The notes under the pieces: model-generated
What the model was told of the DNA's origin: nothing
What the model saw: the letters and a program-made list of their open reading frames with translations, nothing else
Databases searched by the model: none
Origin: Myxococcales bacterium
GTDB lineage: Bacteria; Myxococcota_A; Polyangia; Palsa-1104; JAEUJZ01
Direction: 5' to 3'
Length of the DNA stretch: 64,000 nucleotides
NCBI GenBank assembly: GCA_016794465.1
Contig: JAEUKA010000024.1
Coordinates: forward strand, 71,511-135,510
Position numbers and translations under genes: made by a program
In this document: piece by piece, positions 27,633 to 36,944 of the stretch
Layout of the letters: the number at the start of each line of letters is the position of its first letter
Position numbering within the stretch: position 1 is the stretch's first letter

Positions 27633-28751
27633 GTGAAAGTCCGCCATACCCTGTCCGCCCTGGTCACAGCAGCGCTGCTACTTGGTGCGACCGCCAGCAG
27701 CCGCGCTGAAGACGCAATGGACCAGGCCCGCAAGCGCTACGCCGTCGGTGAGCGTGAGTACGCGAGCGGTCGCTACTGGCAGTCGGCCAAAGCGTTCGAG
27801 GAAGCCTACGATCTGTCTCGCAAGGGCGACCTGCTGTTCAACGCCGCTCGCGCCTACGACCGAGGTGAGTACTACGTCCGCGCCATCGAGACGTATGAGG
27901 CGTACCTCAAAGCAGGACTTCCCCCCGATGCGGAGCAGATCACCCAGCGAGTCGCGGCACTGCGCAAGCTGCTCTGTCAGGTTCACCTCTCGACCGGGGA
28001 AAAGGCGTACGTGTTCGTCGACGGACATGAGTACTACCAGACGCCGATGGCCAGCCCGGCGGTCATGGACAGTGGCTACCACCGCCTCGAGGTCCGCGCC
28101 GGCAACCGCTTCTGGGCCAAAGAGCAGCAGTTTGTGCCCGGCGAGCGCTACGAGTTCGAGCCGACCTTAGAGGAAGAGCGGGGTGGCGGTCAGGGCCTGG
28201 TCAGCTCGTCGCAGGTCGAGGAGCTTCGCCAAAAGCCGCGCACTCGCCAGCTTGCTGTTGTGCTTCACGTCGGTGGAAGCGTCGATATGCTCGGCAACAA
28301 CTACCCGCCGCATCAGCTCGCGCTCAGCCTGGGGGCGGAGTATCGGCTGCTGGAAGGTCGGCTCGGCGCGTTTGACCTGGGGCTGAAGATCCCGCTTGAG
28401 CTCCTGCAAGGCTGGTCCAACGCCGGTCTGCTGCTGACGCTGCGGGGCGTCCTCACGCCGGTGCCGCGCCTGCCGCTGGAGCTGGTGCTGTCGCTCGATG
28501 CTGGCTTGGCGGTGCAGGACTATCGCGCAAACGCGCCGGTGTCGCCGAAGTGGCCGTGTGCGTCGCCGTCGTACCTGTCGAGCTGCTCGATTTATGCGCT
28601 GCGAGCGGTGCCAGCGGTGAGCGTGGCGTATCGCTTCACGCCGTCGCTGGAAGTCCGGGCTCAGCTGGCCGGTGTCGAGCTAAACCTGGGCAGCCCGCTG
28701 TTCGATCCGCGCTTTGCCTTCGGTCTACAAGCCGCCTATCGCTTCTTTTAA
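27633..28751 (+). CDS. Exported TPR-repeat protein with barrel-like C-terminal half
   Basis: A 372-aa protein read from GTG 27633, which begins a good signal peptide (MKVRHTLSALVTAALLLG, cleavage near SRA-ED). About residues 28-110 are TPR-like helix pairs (YASGRYWQSAKAFEEAYDLS, LLFNAARAYDRGEYYVRAIETYEAYL). About 115-175 is beta-rich (PEGA-like, with VFVDGHEYYQTPMASPAVMDSGYHRLEVRAG). The C-terminal half (about 205-372) has amphipathic strands and ends in AAYRFF, suggesting a barrel in the outer membrane. A TTG at 27618 is a longer start. A TATATT box at 27621-27626 places the likely transcript start at the GTG itself. Confidence 0.7.
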   Translation: MKVRHTLSALVTAALLLGATASSRAEDAMDQARKRYAVGEREYASGRYWQSAKAFEEAYDLSRKGDLLFNAARAYDRGEYYVRAIETYEAYLKAGLPPDAEQITQRVAALRKLLCQVHLSTGEKAYVFVDGHEYYQTPMASPAVMDSGYHRLEVRAGNRFWAKEQQFVPGERYEFEPTLEEERGGGQGLVSSSQVEELRQKPRTRQLAVVLHVGGSVDMLGNNYPPHQLALSLGAEYRLLEGRLGAFDLGLKIPLELLQGWSNAGLLLTLRGVLTPVPRLPLELVLSLDAGLAVQDYRANAPVSPKWPCASPSYLSSCSIYALRAVPAVSVAYRFTPSLEVRAQLAGVELNLGSPLFDPRFAFGLQAAYRFF

Positions 28752-28777
28752 GTCGTGGGCCAGTTACCACTTAGTAG

Positions 28778-30082
28778 TTAGTAGATGCCGGGGAAGATGC
28801 GCCACGGAACTCGCCGTCGGTATTCTTCCCAGTCAGTGCCGTACTTGGCGTGGCAGAAGGCATCGTCGCGCCGCTCTCGGTGCACCAGCAGCCACGTAAA
28901 GTAGAGGATGTAAAAGTACGGCAGAAGGTTGCTCACGCCGCAGGTCAGACACCACGCCAGCGCCATCATCAGGTCGCCGCAGTAGTTGAGGTGCCGGGCA
29001 ATCCCCCAGAATCCCGATGCCAGCAGCTTGGTGCCGCGCGCGGTCTGAATGAACTTGGCCGGCTTGCCCCAGATCGGACGCTCGGGATTGCGGCCAAAGC
29101 GGTGCTTTTGCAGGTTGGTGCCACGAAACACCACATAGCCCAGCACGTTCAGCACGATGATGCCCAGCGTCGCCCACGTCGGCAGATCCCGAGGATGTGA
29201 CAGCAGATACTGCGCCTGCAGGCTGTAGGTAAACGGCACCCACACCAAGTCGCCAAAGCACAGCATCCAGCCGAACCGCTCGTGCTTCACGTCCCAGGTC
29301 GAGAGGATCGCTTCTTCGTGGAAGTAGTAGTCCACGATGTAAAACAGCTGGAACAAGCAGACGGCGATCATCGGCGTCGAGACGGTGTGGTGGACCTGCC
29401 ACTGCTTGGCGGCGACCGACAGGTTGATCAGCACCCACAGCAGCAGGCCCGGTCGCGCCTCGCAAAACAGCTTCAGGTCGAAGCGCCCGATGCGCGGATT
29501 GAGCTGCGTGCCGATAAAGAAGTCGTACATCACCCGCCCGGTCGTGCCTTTCTCGGGCGACGCCCTGCCTTTGCGGTACAGGAAGATCGACAGCCCGTAG
29601 CTGAGCAGCGTGATGGTGGTGAGGATCGGCCCGAGCTCGTCCCACAAGAACGTCGCCGGCACCCAGCCCATCCAGCACACCAAGCCCGCGCCCAGCAGCG
29701 TGATCCACAGCGCCGCCCAGCCGTTCATCTTGTACGGAAGCCGCGAGCCGTCATCAAGCGGAGTCCCATCGACCCACCGTCCCGGCGCGTAGAGCTGCAG
29801 CAGGATCTGCCCCCCAAACCACAGCACCACAAAGGCGACCGACGCGATCGTTGGCGCCGGCACGCGCTGGAGCAGTCCGAGCAGCTCGGCCCCCGACGTG
29901 GGCAGATACAGCGCGCCCTGATGGTCCGCCATGCAGATCCACATGTAGTAGACCAGCGGCGGCAGTAGCAGCATCAGCGGTAGCCACGACGAGCCAAAGC
30001 CGTACTTTTCGACTTCCGCCTCGGGATCGACGGGCTTCTGCACCGGCGACTGGCCTTCGGACGGGACTTGCTTTTGCGACAT
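28778..30082 (-). CDS. Delta(14)-sterol reductase (ERG24/TM7SF2-like)
   Basis: A 434-aa polytopic membrane enzyme that uses NADPH to reduce the C14-C15 double bond left after lanosterol 14-demethylation. The C-terminal signature is complete: KLLASGFWGIARHLNYCGDLMMALAW, NLLPYFYILYFTWLLVHRERRDDAFCHAKYGTDWEEY and ending RRVPWRIFPGIY, nearly the eukaryotic LBR/TM7SF2 pattern. About nine to ten hydrophobic segments occupy residues 30-420, as in the bacterial C14 reductase from a methanotroph. It is the second gene after an ERG2-like gene, 23 bp downstream. Sequence identity to ERG24 rather than to other ERG4-fold reductases is judged from these motifs. Confidence 0.92.
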   Translation of the reverse strand: MSQKQVPSEGQSPVQKPVDPEAEVEKYGFGSSWLPLMLLLPPLVYYMWICMADHQGALYLPTSGAELLGLLQRVPAPTIASVAFVVLWFGGQILLQLYAPGRWVDGTPLDDGSRLPYKMNGWAALWITLLGAGLVCWMGWVPATFLWDELGPILTTITLLSYGLSIFLYRKGRASPEKGTTGRVMYDFFIGTQLNPRIGRFDLKLFCEARPGLLLWVLINLSVAAKQWQVHHTVSTPMIAVCLFQLFYIVDYYFHEEAILSTWDVKHERFGWMLCFGDLVWVPFTYSLQAQYLLSHPRDLPTWATLGIIVLNVLGYVVFRGTNLQKHRFGRNPERPIWGKPAKFIQTARGTKLLASGFWGIARHLNYCGDLMMALAWCLTCGVSNLLPYFYILYFTWLLVHRERRDDAFCHAKYGTDWEEYRRRVPWRIFPGIY

Positions 30083-30105
30083 GCGTCACCGTTCCTTCGT
30101 CGAGG

Positions 30106-30666
30106 CTAGATCTTGCCCTTGAGCAGCGAGCGAATGGTCTGCCAGCCATACGTCGAGACGGTGTCCCAGACAATCTTGGGATCGACCGCACTGAACACCG
30201 CGCCGCCCAGGCCGGTTGGCAAGCAGCTCGGGACGTTGCCGCGTGCGTACTCCAACATCCAGCCGCTGTCGGGACAGCGATAGGCCTTGGTCTGGTTGCG
30301 GTTCAAGATGGCGTGCTCGCCGGGGGCAAAGACCTCGCGCTCGAGGGGTTTGTCGCCGGTGTAGACCCACATCTCGCCTTCGAGCATGAAGTCGTGGATC
30401 TCTAGCTTGTAGCGGCCCGAGAAGCCCTCGGTGCCAATCGAAGTGCCAAAGATGATGAGGTACTCGCTGAGCGAGCCGTGCAGCACGGTCAAGCTGCCGG
30501 TCGCGCCACCGACCAAGTTGAAGATCCACTTCTGGCGCGTCTCGATGTAACCGGGGTAGGCCTCGGCAAGATCGCTGATCAGCTGCGTGATCATCTGCTG
30601 GCGCGGCATCCCCACCACGCGCTTCGAGAGTGTGTGCAGCTTTTCGGGGTCGAAGATGTAGCCCAT
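30106..30666 (-). CDS. C-8 sterol isomerase (ERG2/sigma-1 receptor family)
   Basis: A 186-aa protein that would shift the sterol double bond from C8-C9 to C7-C8. Motifs: YIFDPEKLHTLSKRVVG at the N-terminus, AYPGYIETRQKWIFNLVGGATGS (about 36-58), VLHGSLSEYLIIFGTSIGTEG (about 61-81), D92 in EIHDFMLEG and E139 in WMLEYARGNVP. In sigma-1 receptor/ERG2 the acidic pair equivalent to D92 and E139 binds the amine ligand or protonates the substrate. Unlike the eukaryotic proteins there is no N-terminal membrane helix. It is the first gene of the sterol pair. An ERG2-family protein in a bacterium is unusual. Confidence 0.88.
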   Translation of the reverse strand: MGYIFDPEKLHTLSKRVVGMPRQQMITQLISDLAEAYPGYIETRQKWIFNLVGGATGSLTVLHGSLSEYLIIFGTSIGTEGFSGRYKLEIHDFMLEGEMWVYTGDKPLEREVFAPGEHAILNRNQTKAYRCPDSGWMLEYARGNVPSCLPTGLGGAVFSAVDPKIVWDTVSTYGWQTIRSLLKGKI

Positions 30667-30781
30667 CGCAGTGTCTGTCCTCGTAGGTTCGCCGGCGGAT
30701 TGCGGCGGGAGGACTCTGCCAAACAGGCTTCCGGTTGTCTACGTTCGCTATCGCACGCCAGCGGCGCGCTTCGAGGCGTTG

Positions 30782-32953
30782 TCAGGGCAGCTCTTCTTCG
30801 CTTGGGACTGGCTCGGGCTGGGTCGGAACTTCCGGGCTTGCGGGGACAGTCGGCGGCGCGGGCAAGGTGGCAGGAGGCTTGTCCTCGGCTTTGGCCGCTG
30901 GTTCAACGCTGGCTGACGATTCGGCTGGGCTTGGCTTGACGACGGTCCAGGCTGCTGGACTCGGTGGACCAAATGCTTCGACGGGGGCCTCGTCTTTGTC
31001 AGGCTCGACCGCTTCCCCCGCGAGCAGCTTGCGAATCGCCGCCGTACGCTCTGCCGCTGACAGGTTTTGGTAGGCAATCACGGTCTGGCCGGCAACAAGC
31101 TCGCTCTGCCGGCCCATGCGATTGATGCGCTCCATGTCGGCGACCGACAGTCCGTAGCGCTTGCCGAGCTTCTCGAGCGTGTCGCCGGCCTGCACCTTAA
31201 TAGACACCCGGCGGCGTCCGCGCAGCGTCTCTACCAAGTCGAAGAACTCCTCGCTGCCGGTGGTGACGACCCGCACCCGCGCCGGATCGACCAGCACCAC
31301 CTGCGAGGTATCGACCTGCGGATCGACCCACAGCGACAGCACCATCTTGGTCGCCAGCGTCGCTTCGGGATCGAGGTTGTTCCAGCGCAAAAGATCGGTG
31401 TCCTTGACCTTAAAGAAGCGCGCAATCGACCAGATGCTGTCGCCCGAGATGGTGCGATAAAAGATCTGCTTTTTGCCGGGGACGGTGAAGCCCTTGTCGG
31501 GGACGGCGACAATCACGATCTCGTCGCCGGCCAGGGATCCGGGCGTCGGTGTGGCGGTCGGCTCGCTGCTGCCCCGACTGGGCGGGACAAGCAGCGTCAG
31601 GCCGGCGCGGACCTCGGCGGCATCGTCGATTCCGTTGATGGTGCGAAGCCGACTGACCGACACCCCGCGCACCCGGGCAATGTCCTCGATGCGCTCGCCG
31701 AAGCGGACAATGTACGGCTCCAGCTTCTCGCCGCGATAGTCATAGGCCGCCACAAACTGCGCCGCCGAGCCCGCCGGAAGCCGCAGCTCCCACGACTCAC
31801 CCGGCCCGAGCGGTGGCGTCCGTCCCCGTCGCAGGTGTGGATTTAAGCGCTGTAGCTCCTCGCTGCTGCTGCCAATCGCCTTCGCCGCTGCTGCCAGCCC
31901 CACCGAGCCATGCACCGACACCGTGTCATAGGCCAGCGGCGGATCGGGCAGCGTCGCGTCATAGCCAAAGAAGCTGCGATTTTCCCCCACCAGCGCCGTC
32001 GCAATCGCCTTGGGAACATACAGCAGCGTCTCCCACGGCAGGCCGTCTTCGTGCCGGCACAGCTCCCAGTAGTCGTTGGTGTTGTACTTCTGCATCGCCC
32101 GCAGCACCGCGCCATAGCCCGCATTAAACGCCGCCAGCGCCAGGTGCCACGATCCAAACCGCGCCTTCAAGTCCCCCAGATAGCGCGCCGCCGCATCGGT
32201 CGAGCGCAGCGGATCTTGGCGCTCATCGACCCAGTAATCGACGCGCAGACCGTAGATGCGCGCTCCCTCGGGCAGAAACTGCCACAGCCCGACCGCGCCC
32301 TTGTGCGACCGATCGTGCGGGTCGTAGCCGCTCTCGATCATCGACACGTACAGCAGAAAGCGCGGCAGCTGATACTTGTCGAGCGACTGCTCAATCAGCG
32401 CCTTGTAGCGACCTTGCCGACGCAGCCACGACGCCATGATCGACCGCCCGCGCCGCTCGTCTTTGTAAAACTCCAGGTACTTGATGACGTGGGACTCGAA
32501 CCGCACAAACGTCGGCGCCAGCCCCAGGTTGTCGAGCAGCTTGAGCGCTTGCAGCCACGGTACCGACGAGCTAGGCGGCGGCGTCTCCGGTCGCGCCGGC
32601 AGCGGCGTGTGAAGGCCATCGGGCAGCGCATCGGGCCCACTGCCACCTCGCAGGCCACTTGGGTCCGGCGGACGGGTCAGGCTGTCGCGCAGACCGGCAC
32701 GTGGGAACGTCTCTGACTCGAACGACCGCAGCTCCCGCAGCTCTGCCGACTCTCGCGAGACATCCAGCGGTCCGCCGCGAATCGCTCGCCGCTGCACCCG
32801 GTCGTCTTTGGGATCAATCGCGGTGCGGCCCCCATCGCCCGCCGTGGTGTGAACCTCGCTTGGACCCGCCGCCAGCACCGGACTTGCTGCCAGCATCAGC
32901 AGCAGCCCGCCGCGAGGACCAAGCGCTCCGAGCCTGGGGGACAAGTGCTTCAT
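30782..32953 (-). CDS. Membrane-bound lytic transglycosylase with LysM repeats (MltD-like)
   Basis: A 723-aa exported murein hydrolase that cleaves MurNAc-GlcNAc bonds. A signal peptide is present (residues 1-29, ending LAA-G); about 30-135 are Pro/Ser-rich; the SLT domain (about 190-335) has the catalytic Glu207 in SMIESGYDP and GAVGLWQFLP. Three LysM peptidoglycan-binding domains follow at about 425-475, 500-550 and 580-630, and the tail is Pro/Glu/Ala-rich. Start 32953 is chosen because it begins the signal peptide; 33049 would add a basic stretch that overlaps the promoter of the divergent TPR gene. Confidence 0.93.
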   Translation of the reverse strand: MKHLSPRLGALGPRGGLLLMLAASPVLAAGPSEVHTTAGDGGRTAIDPKDDRVQRRAIRGGPLDVSRESAELRELRSFESETFPRAGLRDSLTRPPDPSGLRGGSGPDALPDGLHTPLPARPETPPPSSSVPWLQALKLLDNLGLAPTFVRFESHVIKYLEFYKDERRGRSIMASWLRRQGRYKALIEQSLDKYQLPRFLLYVSMIESGYDPHDRSHKGAVGLWQFLPEGARIYGLRVDYWVDERQDPLRSTDAAARYLGDLKARFGSWHLALAAFNAGYGAVLRAMQKYNTNDYWELCRHEDGLPWETLLYVPKAIATALVGENRSFFGYDATLPDPPLAYDTVSVHGSVGLAAAAKAIGSSSEELQRLNPHLRRGRTPPLGPGESWELRLPAGSAAQFVAAYDYRGEKLEPYIVRFGERIEDIARVRGVSVSRLRTINGIDDAAEVRAGLTLLVPPSRGSSEPTATPTPGSLAGDEIVIVAVPDKGFTVPGKKQIFYRTISGDSIWSIARFFKVKDTDLLRWNNLDPEATLATKMVLSLWVDPQVDTSQVVLVDPARVRVVTTGSEEFFDLVETLRGRRRVSIKVQAGDTLEKLGKRYGLSVADMERINRMGRQSELVAGQTVIAYQNLSAAERTAAIRKLLAGEAVEPDKDEAPVEAFGPPSPAAWTVVKPSPAESSASVEPAAKAEDKPPATLPAPPTVPASPEVPTQPEPVPSEEELP

Positions 32954-33066
32954 CGTTTGGGAAATTAGCAGCACGAGCTTGCCGCCCGCAAAAATTTTCC
33001 GCCTCTGCGGCTTTCCCGGCCTCGAGCGTGTATCGAGATAGCTTGGCAAGTCCTTTGGCGAGTATC

Positions 33067-35874
33067 ATGGGCCTCATGCGGTGCAAGATCCGTGGGCTCT
33101 CCTCTCTCCGTCGTTGGCTCCGGCCAATCGGCACGCTCGCACTCTCGCTGGGCATCGGGCTGTCGGCACAGACGGCGCTCGGACAGGGGCGAGCCGGTAG
33201 TGAAACCGAGGAAGAGGCCATCCTGAAGAAGGCCGAAGAGCACTTCCAAAACGGCGACTACGACTCGGCGGCAGAGCTGTACGACCAGGCCATCAAGCTC
33301 GATCCCAACCGCGTCGAGGCGTTCGTCAAGCGCGCGTCGCTGTATTTTCGCGAGCGCAAGTACGACCAAGCGATCGAGCTGCTCACCCGCGCCGAGAAGC
33401 TGTCGGTCAGCGACCTGTCGGTGAAGACGGCGCTCGGTCTGACGCTGTACGAGAGTGGTCAGCGCGAGCGCGGACTCGGCTACCTGGAAGAAGTGGCCCG
33501 GCAAAGGCCCGAGACGCACGGCGCGCAGTTCCAGATTGGCAAGCACTATGCGCGGCAGAATCCGCAGCGGGCAATCCAGGCGCTGGAGCAGTTCTTTCGC
33601 TACCGTCCCGACGAGGACAAGCGCAACGACTGGGAAGCGCAGCTGCTGCTTGGGACCTCGTACTACCTGGCCGGCAACTTGGTGGAGTCGCGCAAGCTGC
33701 TGGAAAAAGCGCAGGATGCCCGGCCACGTGACAACCAAGTTCGGCAGACGCTCGGGACGGTGCTGATCGCGCAGCAAAAGTGGGCCGAGGGGGCGGCGCA
33801 GTACGAGCCGCTGCAGTCGGATGTGCAAAGGCGACCGGCGGTGGCGTTCAACCTGGCGACCTGTTACCTACACATGGGGCGACGGGACGAGGCGCGCAAG
33901 CTGGCGCTGACGTACCAGGGGCTGCGGCCCGAAGATCCGCGTGGCGCGATCCTGCTGGCGCAGATCGAGCAAGCCGGCGACCGCGAGGCCGACTACCGCG
34001 AAGCGATCAAGCGCTACCAAGAGGCGCAAGAGCTACAGAAAAAGCAGACCGGGCAGACCTCGAAGGTCAACGTTCCGGCGGCGATTGGGCGGGCGTACCT
34101 GAAGCTCAATGATCCGACGCGGGCCGGGCAGACGGCGGAAGCGGCCCTGGCCGAGCTGTCGGGTCGGCCTGCTGCGGAGGGTGCGACGGTCGATGAAGTG
34201 CAGCTGCTGGCGCTGGCGCTGGAGTCTCGGCTTCTGCAGATGAACCAAGGCAAGGTCGGGCCGGGCGGTGGACCCCCGGGGCTGCTCAGTCAGGCCGACA
34301 AGCTGGCGCAGCTGGCTCCGTCGGATGCCAAGGTCCTGGCGCTCGCCGGCAGTGGCGCCTATGCCGCCGGCAACTTCGACAAAGCGCGGCGCTACTACCA
34401 CGACTCGCAGCAGCTGGACGACAAGGTGCCGCGCTCGCGACTGGGCCTGGCCAAGACCCTCGAACAGCTGGCGCTGCTGGCGATTGTGAGCAGTGGCGAT
34501 CTCAGCGACGCGGCCAAAGACGCCAAAGACGCCGCCAGAGTGACCGAGCAAAAGACGGCGCTGGGCAATGCGGTGGGGCTTTTGCGACAGGCCCAGAAGC
34601 TGGATGACTCGCCGTCGGTTGTGCGCAACCTGGCGACGGCCCTGATCATTCAGGGCAACGGCTCCGAGGCCGAGCGGCTGGTCGCGACGGCGCTGGCGGG
34701 AAGTGGCAAGAGCGATCCGCTGCTGTGGGTGGTGCAGGCGCGCCTGCTCGGGGGACAAAAGCAGCTCCCCCAGGCTGCCGAAGCAGCCGACCGCGCGGTC
34801 GTGGAAGCGCGCAAGCAGCTCGACAACCTGCCGGGGGCGGACGGCGGACGGCGACCGATCCTGCTCAAGCAGCTCTCGGCGGCACGGATCGAGCAAGCGG
34901 CGCGGTACCTGGCCCTGGAAGCGGCGCGGACCACACCCACCACCGCCAAGGATCGCGAGCGGCTCGACAGCGGCATTGACGGCACGCAGCTTGCCGTCCG
35001 CGATCTGACGAGCTTGGGCGGCGCCGACGGAAAAGAGCTGATCAAGGCGGCCCAGCGCAACCTCCAGCTTCTGCACCTGCGACGCGGCAAGCTGCGCCTG
35101 TCCGAAGCCGAGACGCACATCAGCCGCAGCGGCGTCACCGCCCAGACCACCAAAGAGTCCGAAGACGCGCTCGCCGACATCCAAAAAGCGATCGAGCTGG
35201 GCGGCTTCGAGCAAAAATCCGAGCTGGGCTACGCGCAGTGTCTCGGGTCGGTGGCGGGGGCGCAGGCGAACCAGTTTAAGACCGCGCGCGATCTCATCGC
35301 CAAGGCCAAGGACAACGGCTGTGAGCTGGTCGCGCCCTACAATCGGCTCGGGACCGAGCTGATCTCGGTGTTTGTGCAGTACCGGGCCTCGACGGCGCCG
35401 ATGCAGCGAGAGGCACTGCTGCGAACCCTGCCCCGGCTACAGAGCAAGGCGACCGGGACCGACAGTGCGACGCTGCTCAAGGTGCTGCGGGCGCTGCTCT
35501 ACTCGACCAACCTGGCGCTGGCCTACGACTATCACCTGATGGGGCGCAGCAAGCTGGTCGGTCCGACGCTGCGCAACGCCCAAAAGGTGCTGCCGCAGCG
35601 CGCCGAAAGCGACGAAGACTCCGTCCTGTCGCACAACCTGGCGGTCGCCGACCTGATCGAAGGCAAGCCGAGCGGCGAAAAAGTGCTGGAGCGGCTGGCG
35701 CCCAATCCCCCGGAGTCGCTGGTCAACCTGGGCATCCTGCATGACCGTCGCGGCGAGGCCCGCAAAGCGCTCGACTTTTACAAGCGCGCCGCCGAAAAGG
35801 GCGCCCGGTCCGCCAAGCTGCGCGAGTGGATCGACACCAAAGACCGCATGATCGGATCGGGGCAGACGCCATGA
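33067..35874 (+). CDS. Large exported TPR-repeat protein
   Basis: A 935-aa protein with a signal peptide (residues about 1-39, cleavage near LG-QG). Classical TPR motifs run from about 47 to 350 (AEEHFQNGDYDSAAELYDQAIKLDPNRVEAFVKRASLYFRER type units) and degenerate helical repeats continue to the end, where GEARKALDFYKRAAEKGA is a last TPR. Such proteins act as periplasmic scaffolds. It is divergent from the lytic transglycosylase (113 bp between starts) and its TGA overlaps the ATG of the next gene (ATGA at 35871), so the two are coupled. A start at ATG 33076 is also possible. Confidence 0.85.
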   Translation: MGLMRCKIRGLSSLRRWLRPIGTLALSLGIGLSAQTALGQGRAGSETEEEAILKKAEEHFQNGDYDSAAELYDQAIKLDPNRVEAFVKRASLYFRERKYDQAIELLTRAEKLSVSDLSVKTALGLTLYESGQRERGLGYLEEVARQRPETHGAQFQIGKHYARQNPQRAIQALEQFFRYRPDEDKRNDWEAQLLLGTSYYLAGNLVESRKLLEKAQDARPRDNQVRQTLGTVLIAQQKWAEGAAQYEPLQSDVQRRPAVAFNLATCYLHMGRRDEARKLALTYQGLRPEDPRGAILLAQIEQAGDREADYREAIKRYQEAQELQKKQTGQTSKVNVPAAIGRAYLKLNDPTRAGQTAEAALAELSGRPAAEGATVDEVQLLALALESRLLQMNQGKVGPGGGPPGLLSQADKLAQLAPSDAKVLALAGSGAYAAGNFDKARRYYHDSQQLDDKVPRSRLGLAKTLEQLALLAIVSSGDLSDAAKDAKDAARVTEQKTALGNAVGLLRQAQKLDDSPSVVRNLATALIIQGNGSEAERLVATALAGSGKSDPLLWVVQARLLGGQKQLPQAAEAADRAVVEARKQLDNLPGADGGRRPILLKQLSAARIEQAARYLALEAARTTPTTAKDRERLDSGIDGTQLAVRDLTSLGGADGKELIKAAQRNLQLLHLRRGKLRLSEAETHISRSGVTAQTTKESEDALADIQKAIELGGFEQKSELGYAQCLGSVAGAQANQFKTARDLIAKAKDNGCELVAPYNRLGTELISVFVQYRASTAPMQREALLRTLPRLQSKATGTDSATLLKVLRALLYSTNLALAYDYHLMGRSKLVGPTLRNAQKVLPQRAESDEDSVLSHNLAVADLIEGKPSGEKVLERLAPNPPESLVNLGILHDRRGEARKALDFYKRAAEKGARSAKLREWIDTKDRMIGSGQTP

Positions 35875-36854
35875 GCCACCACACTCTCGCGGGGATGACC
35901 CGGCGGACGCTGGGCCGGGCAGTTGGGCAGGCCATTGGGCTGTCGCTGCTGACCGGACTTTTGACCCTGGCTGGCGAGGCCCGTGCCGCCGATGGACCGC
36001 TGCAGCTGGCGTTCTATGCTCCGACGGCGCCGCTGCCCTCCGCCGAAGCGCGCTATGCCTTTACCGAGAAGCTGGCGGCGGCACTGTCGTCGTCGGGTGT
36101 GCAGGTCCAGACCAAGATCTTCGCCCGGCCCCAGGACTTCGAGGCGGCGCTGAAGAAGGGCATCATCGACCTGGCGGTACTTGACCCGGTGTATGCAGCC
36201 GAGCGCGGCGCCAGCTATCCGGTGCTGGCGATTGCGACGGCGGCGGGGGAAGCCTACCTGCGCTGGGGCCTGTATACCCACGAGACGAGCGGCAGCATCC
36301 TCGACATGGCCGGCAAGCGCCTCGCCTGGGTCGCGCCCGGCGGCAAGGACGCAAGCTACATCGGCAACGTGCTGCTCTACGGCGAGCTCAAGACCTCGTT
36401 CTTCCAGCTGCGCCCGGCGGCCCCCGACATGGCAGCCGCCGTCAGCGAGGTCGTGCTGCGCCGCGCCGACTGCGTCTTCGCCCCCGAGCAGGCCGTCGTC
36501 GGCAAGTCCCTGCGCAAGGTCTACGATGCCGGCGAAGGCGGTCGCATTCCCAACCCGGTGCTGGTCCAGGTCGGAAGCCGAGTCACCGACGCCATCGCCG
36601 CCCAGGTCCGCAAGGCTGCCTCAGGCTTCAACGCCACCGGCCTCCTCGACGGCTTCCGCGCCACCGCCGCCGCCGCCGAGTCCGTCCGCAGCATCCGCAG
36701 CAAGCTCCGAGGCCGCCCCGAGCGCAACCTCATCCTCGCCGAGCCCTCGCGACTCAACACCCAGGTCCAGAGCAGCATGCTCAGCCCCCCCGAGCTATCC
36801 CCCGCCACGCTCCCCTACCGCACCCTCCTCGCCCCCCCAGAAGGCATTCCGTAA
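35871..36854 (+). CDS. PhnD-like periplasmic substrate-binding protein
   Basis: A 327-aa exported protein; the signal peptide (about 9-39) ends EARA-AD. The mature part resembles the phosphonate-binding PhnD family of type II binding proteins (PSAEARYAFTEKLAAALSSSGVQVQTKIFARPQDFEAALKKGIIDLAVLDPVYAA and GKRLAWVAPGGKDASYIGN). No ABC permease or ATPase is adjacent, and it is translationally coupled to the TPR gene instead, so it may be a sensor or scaffold partner rather than a transporter component. The C-terminal 60 residues are Pro-rich. Family call is moderate; coupling is certain from the sequence. Confidence 0.68.
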   Translation: MSHHTLAGMTRRTLGRAVGQAIGLSLLTGLLTLAGEARAADGPLQLAFYAPTAPLPSAEARYAFTEKLAAALSSSGVQVQTKIFARPQDFEAALKKGIIDLAVLDPVYAAERGASYPVLAIATAAGEAYLRWGLYTHETSGSILDMAGKRLAWVAPGGKDASYIGNVLLYGELKTSFFQLRPAAPDMAAAVSEVVLRRADCVFAPEQAVVGKSLRKVYDAGEGGRIPNPVLVQVGSRVTDAIAAQVRKAASGFNATGLLDGFRATAAAAESVRSIRSKLRGRPERNLILAEPSRLNTQVQSSMLSPPELSPATLPYRTLLAPPEGIP

Positions 36855-36944
36855 GCCCATTCCCATTGCCCGCTGCTGCCGCTGCGAAAATTGCGTGGCG
36901 CTGGGGGTTCGGCTGCGCTATGAGCGGAGCCAAAGGAACCACCG

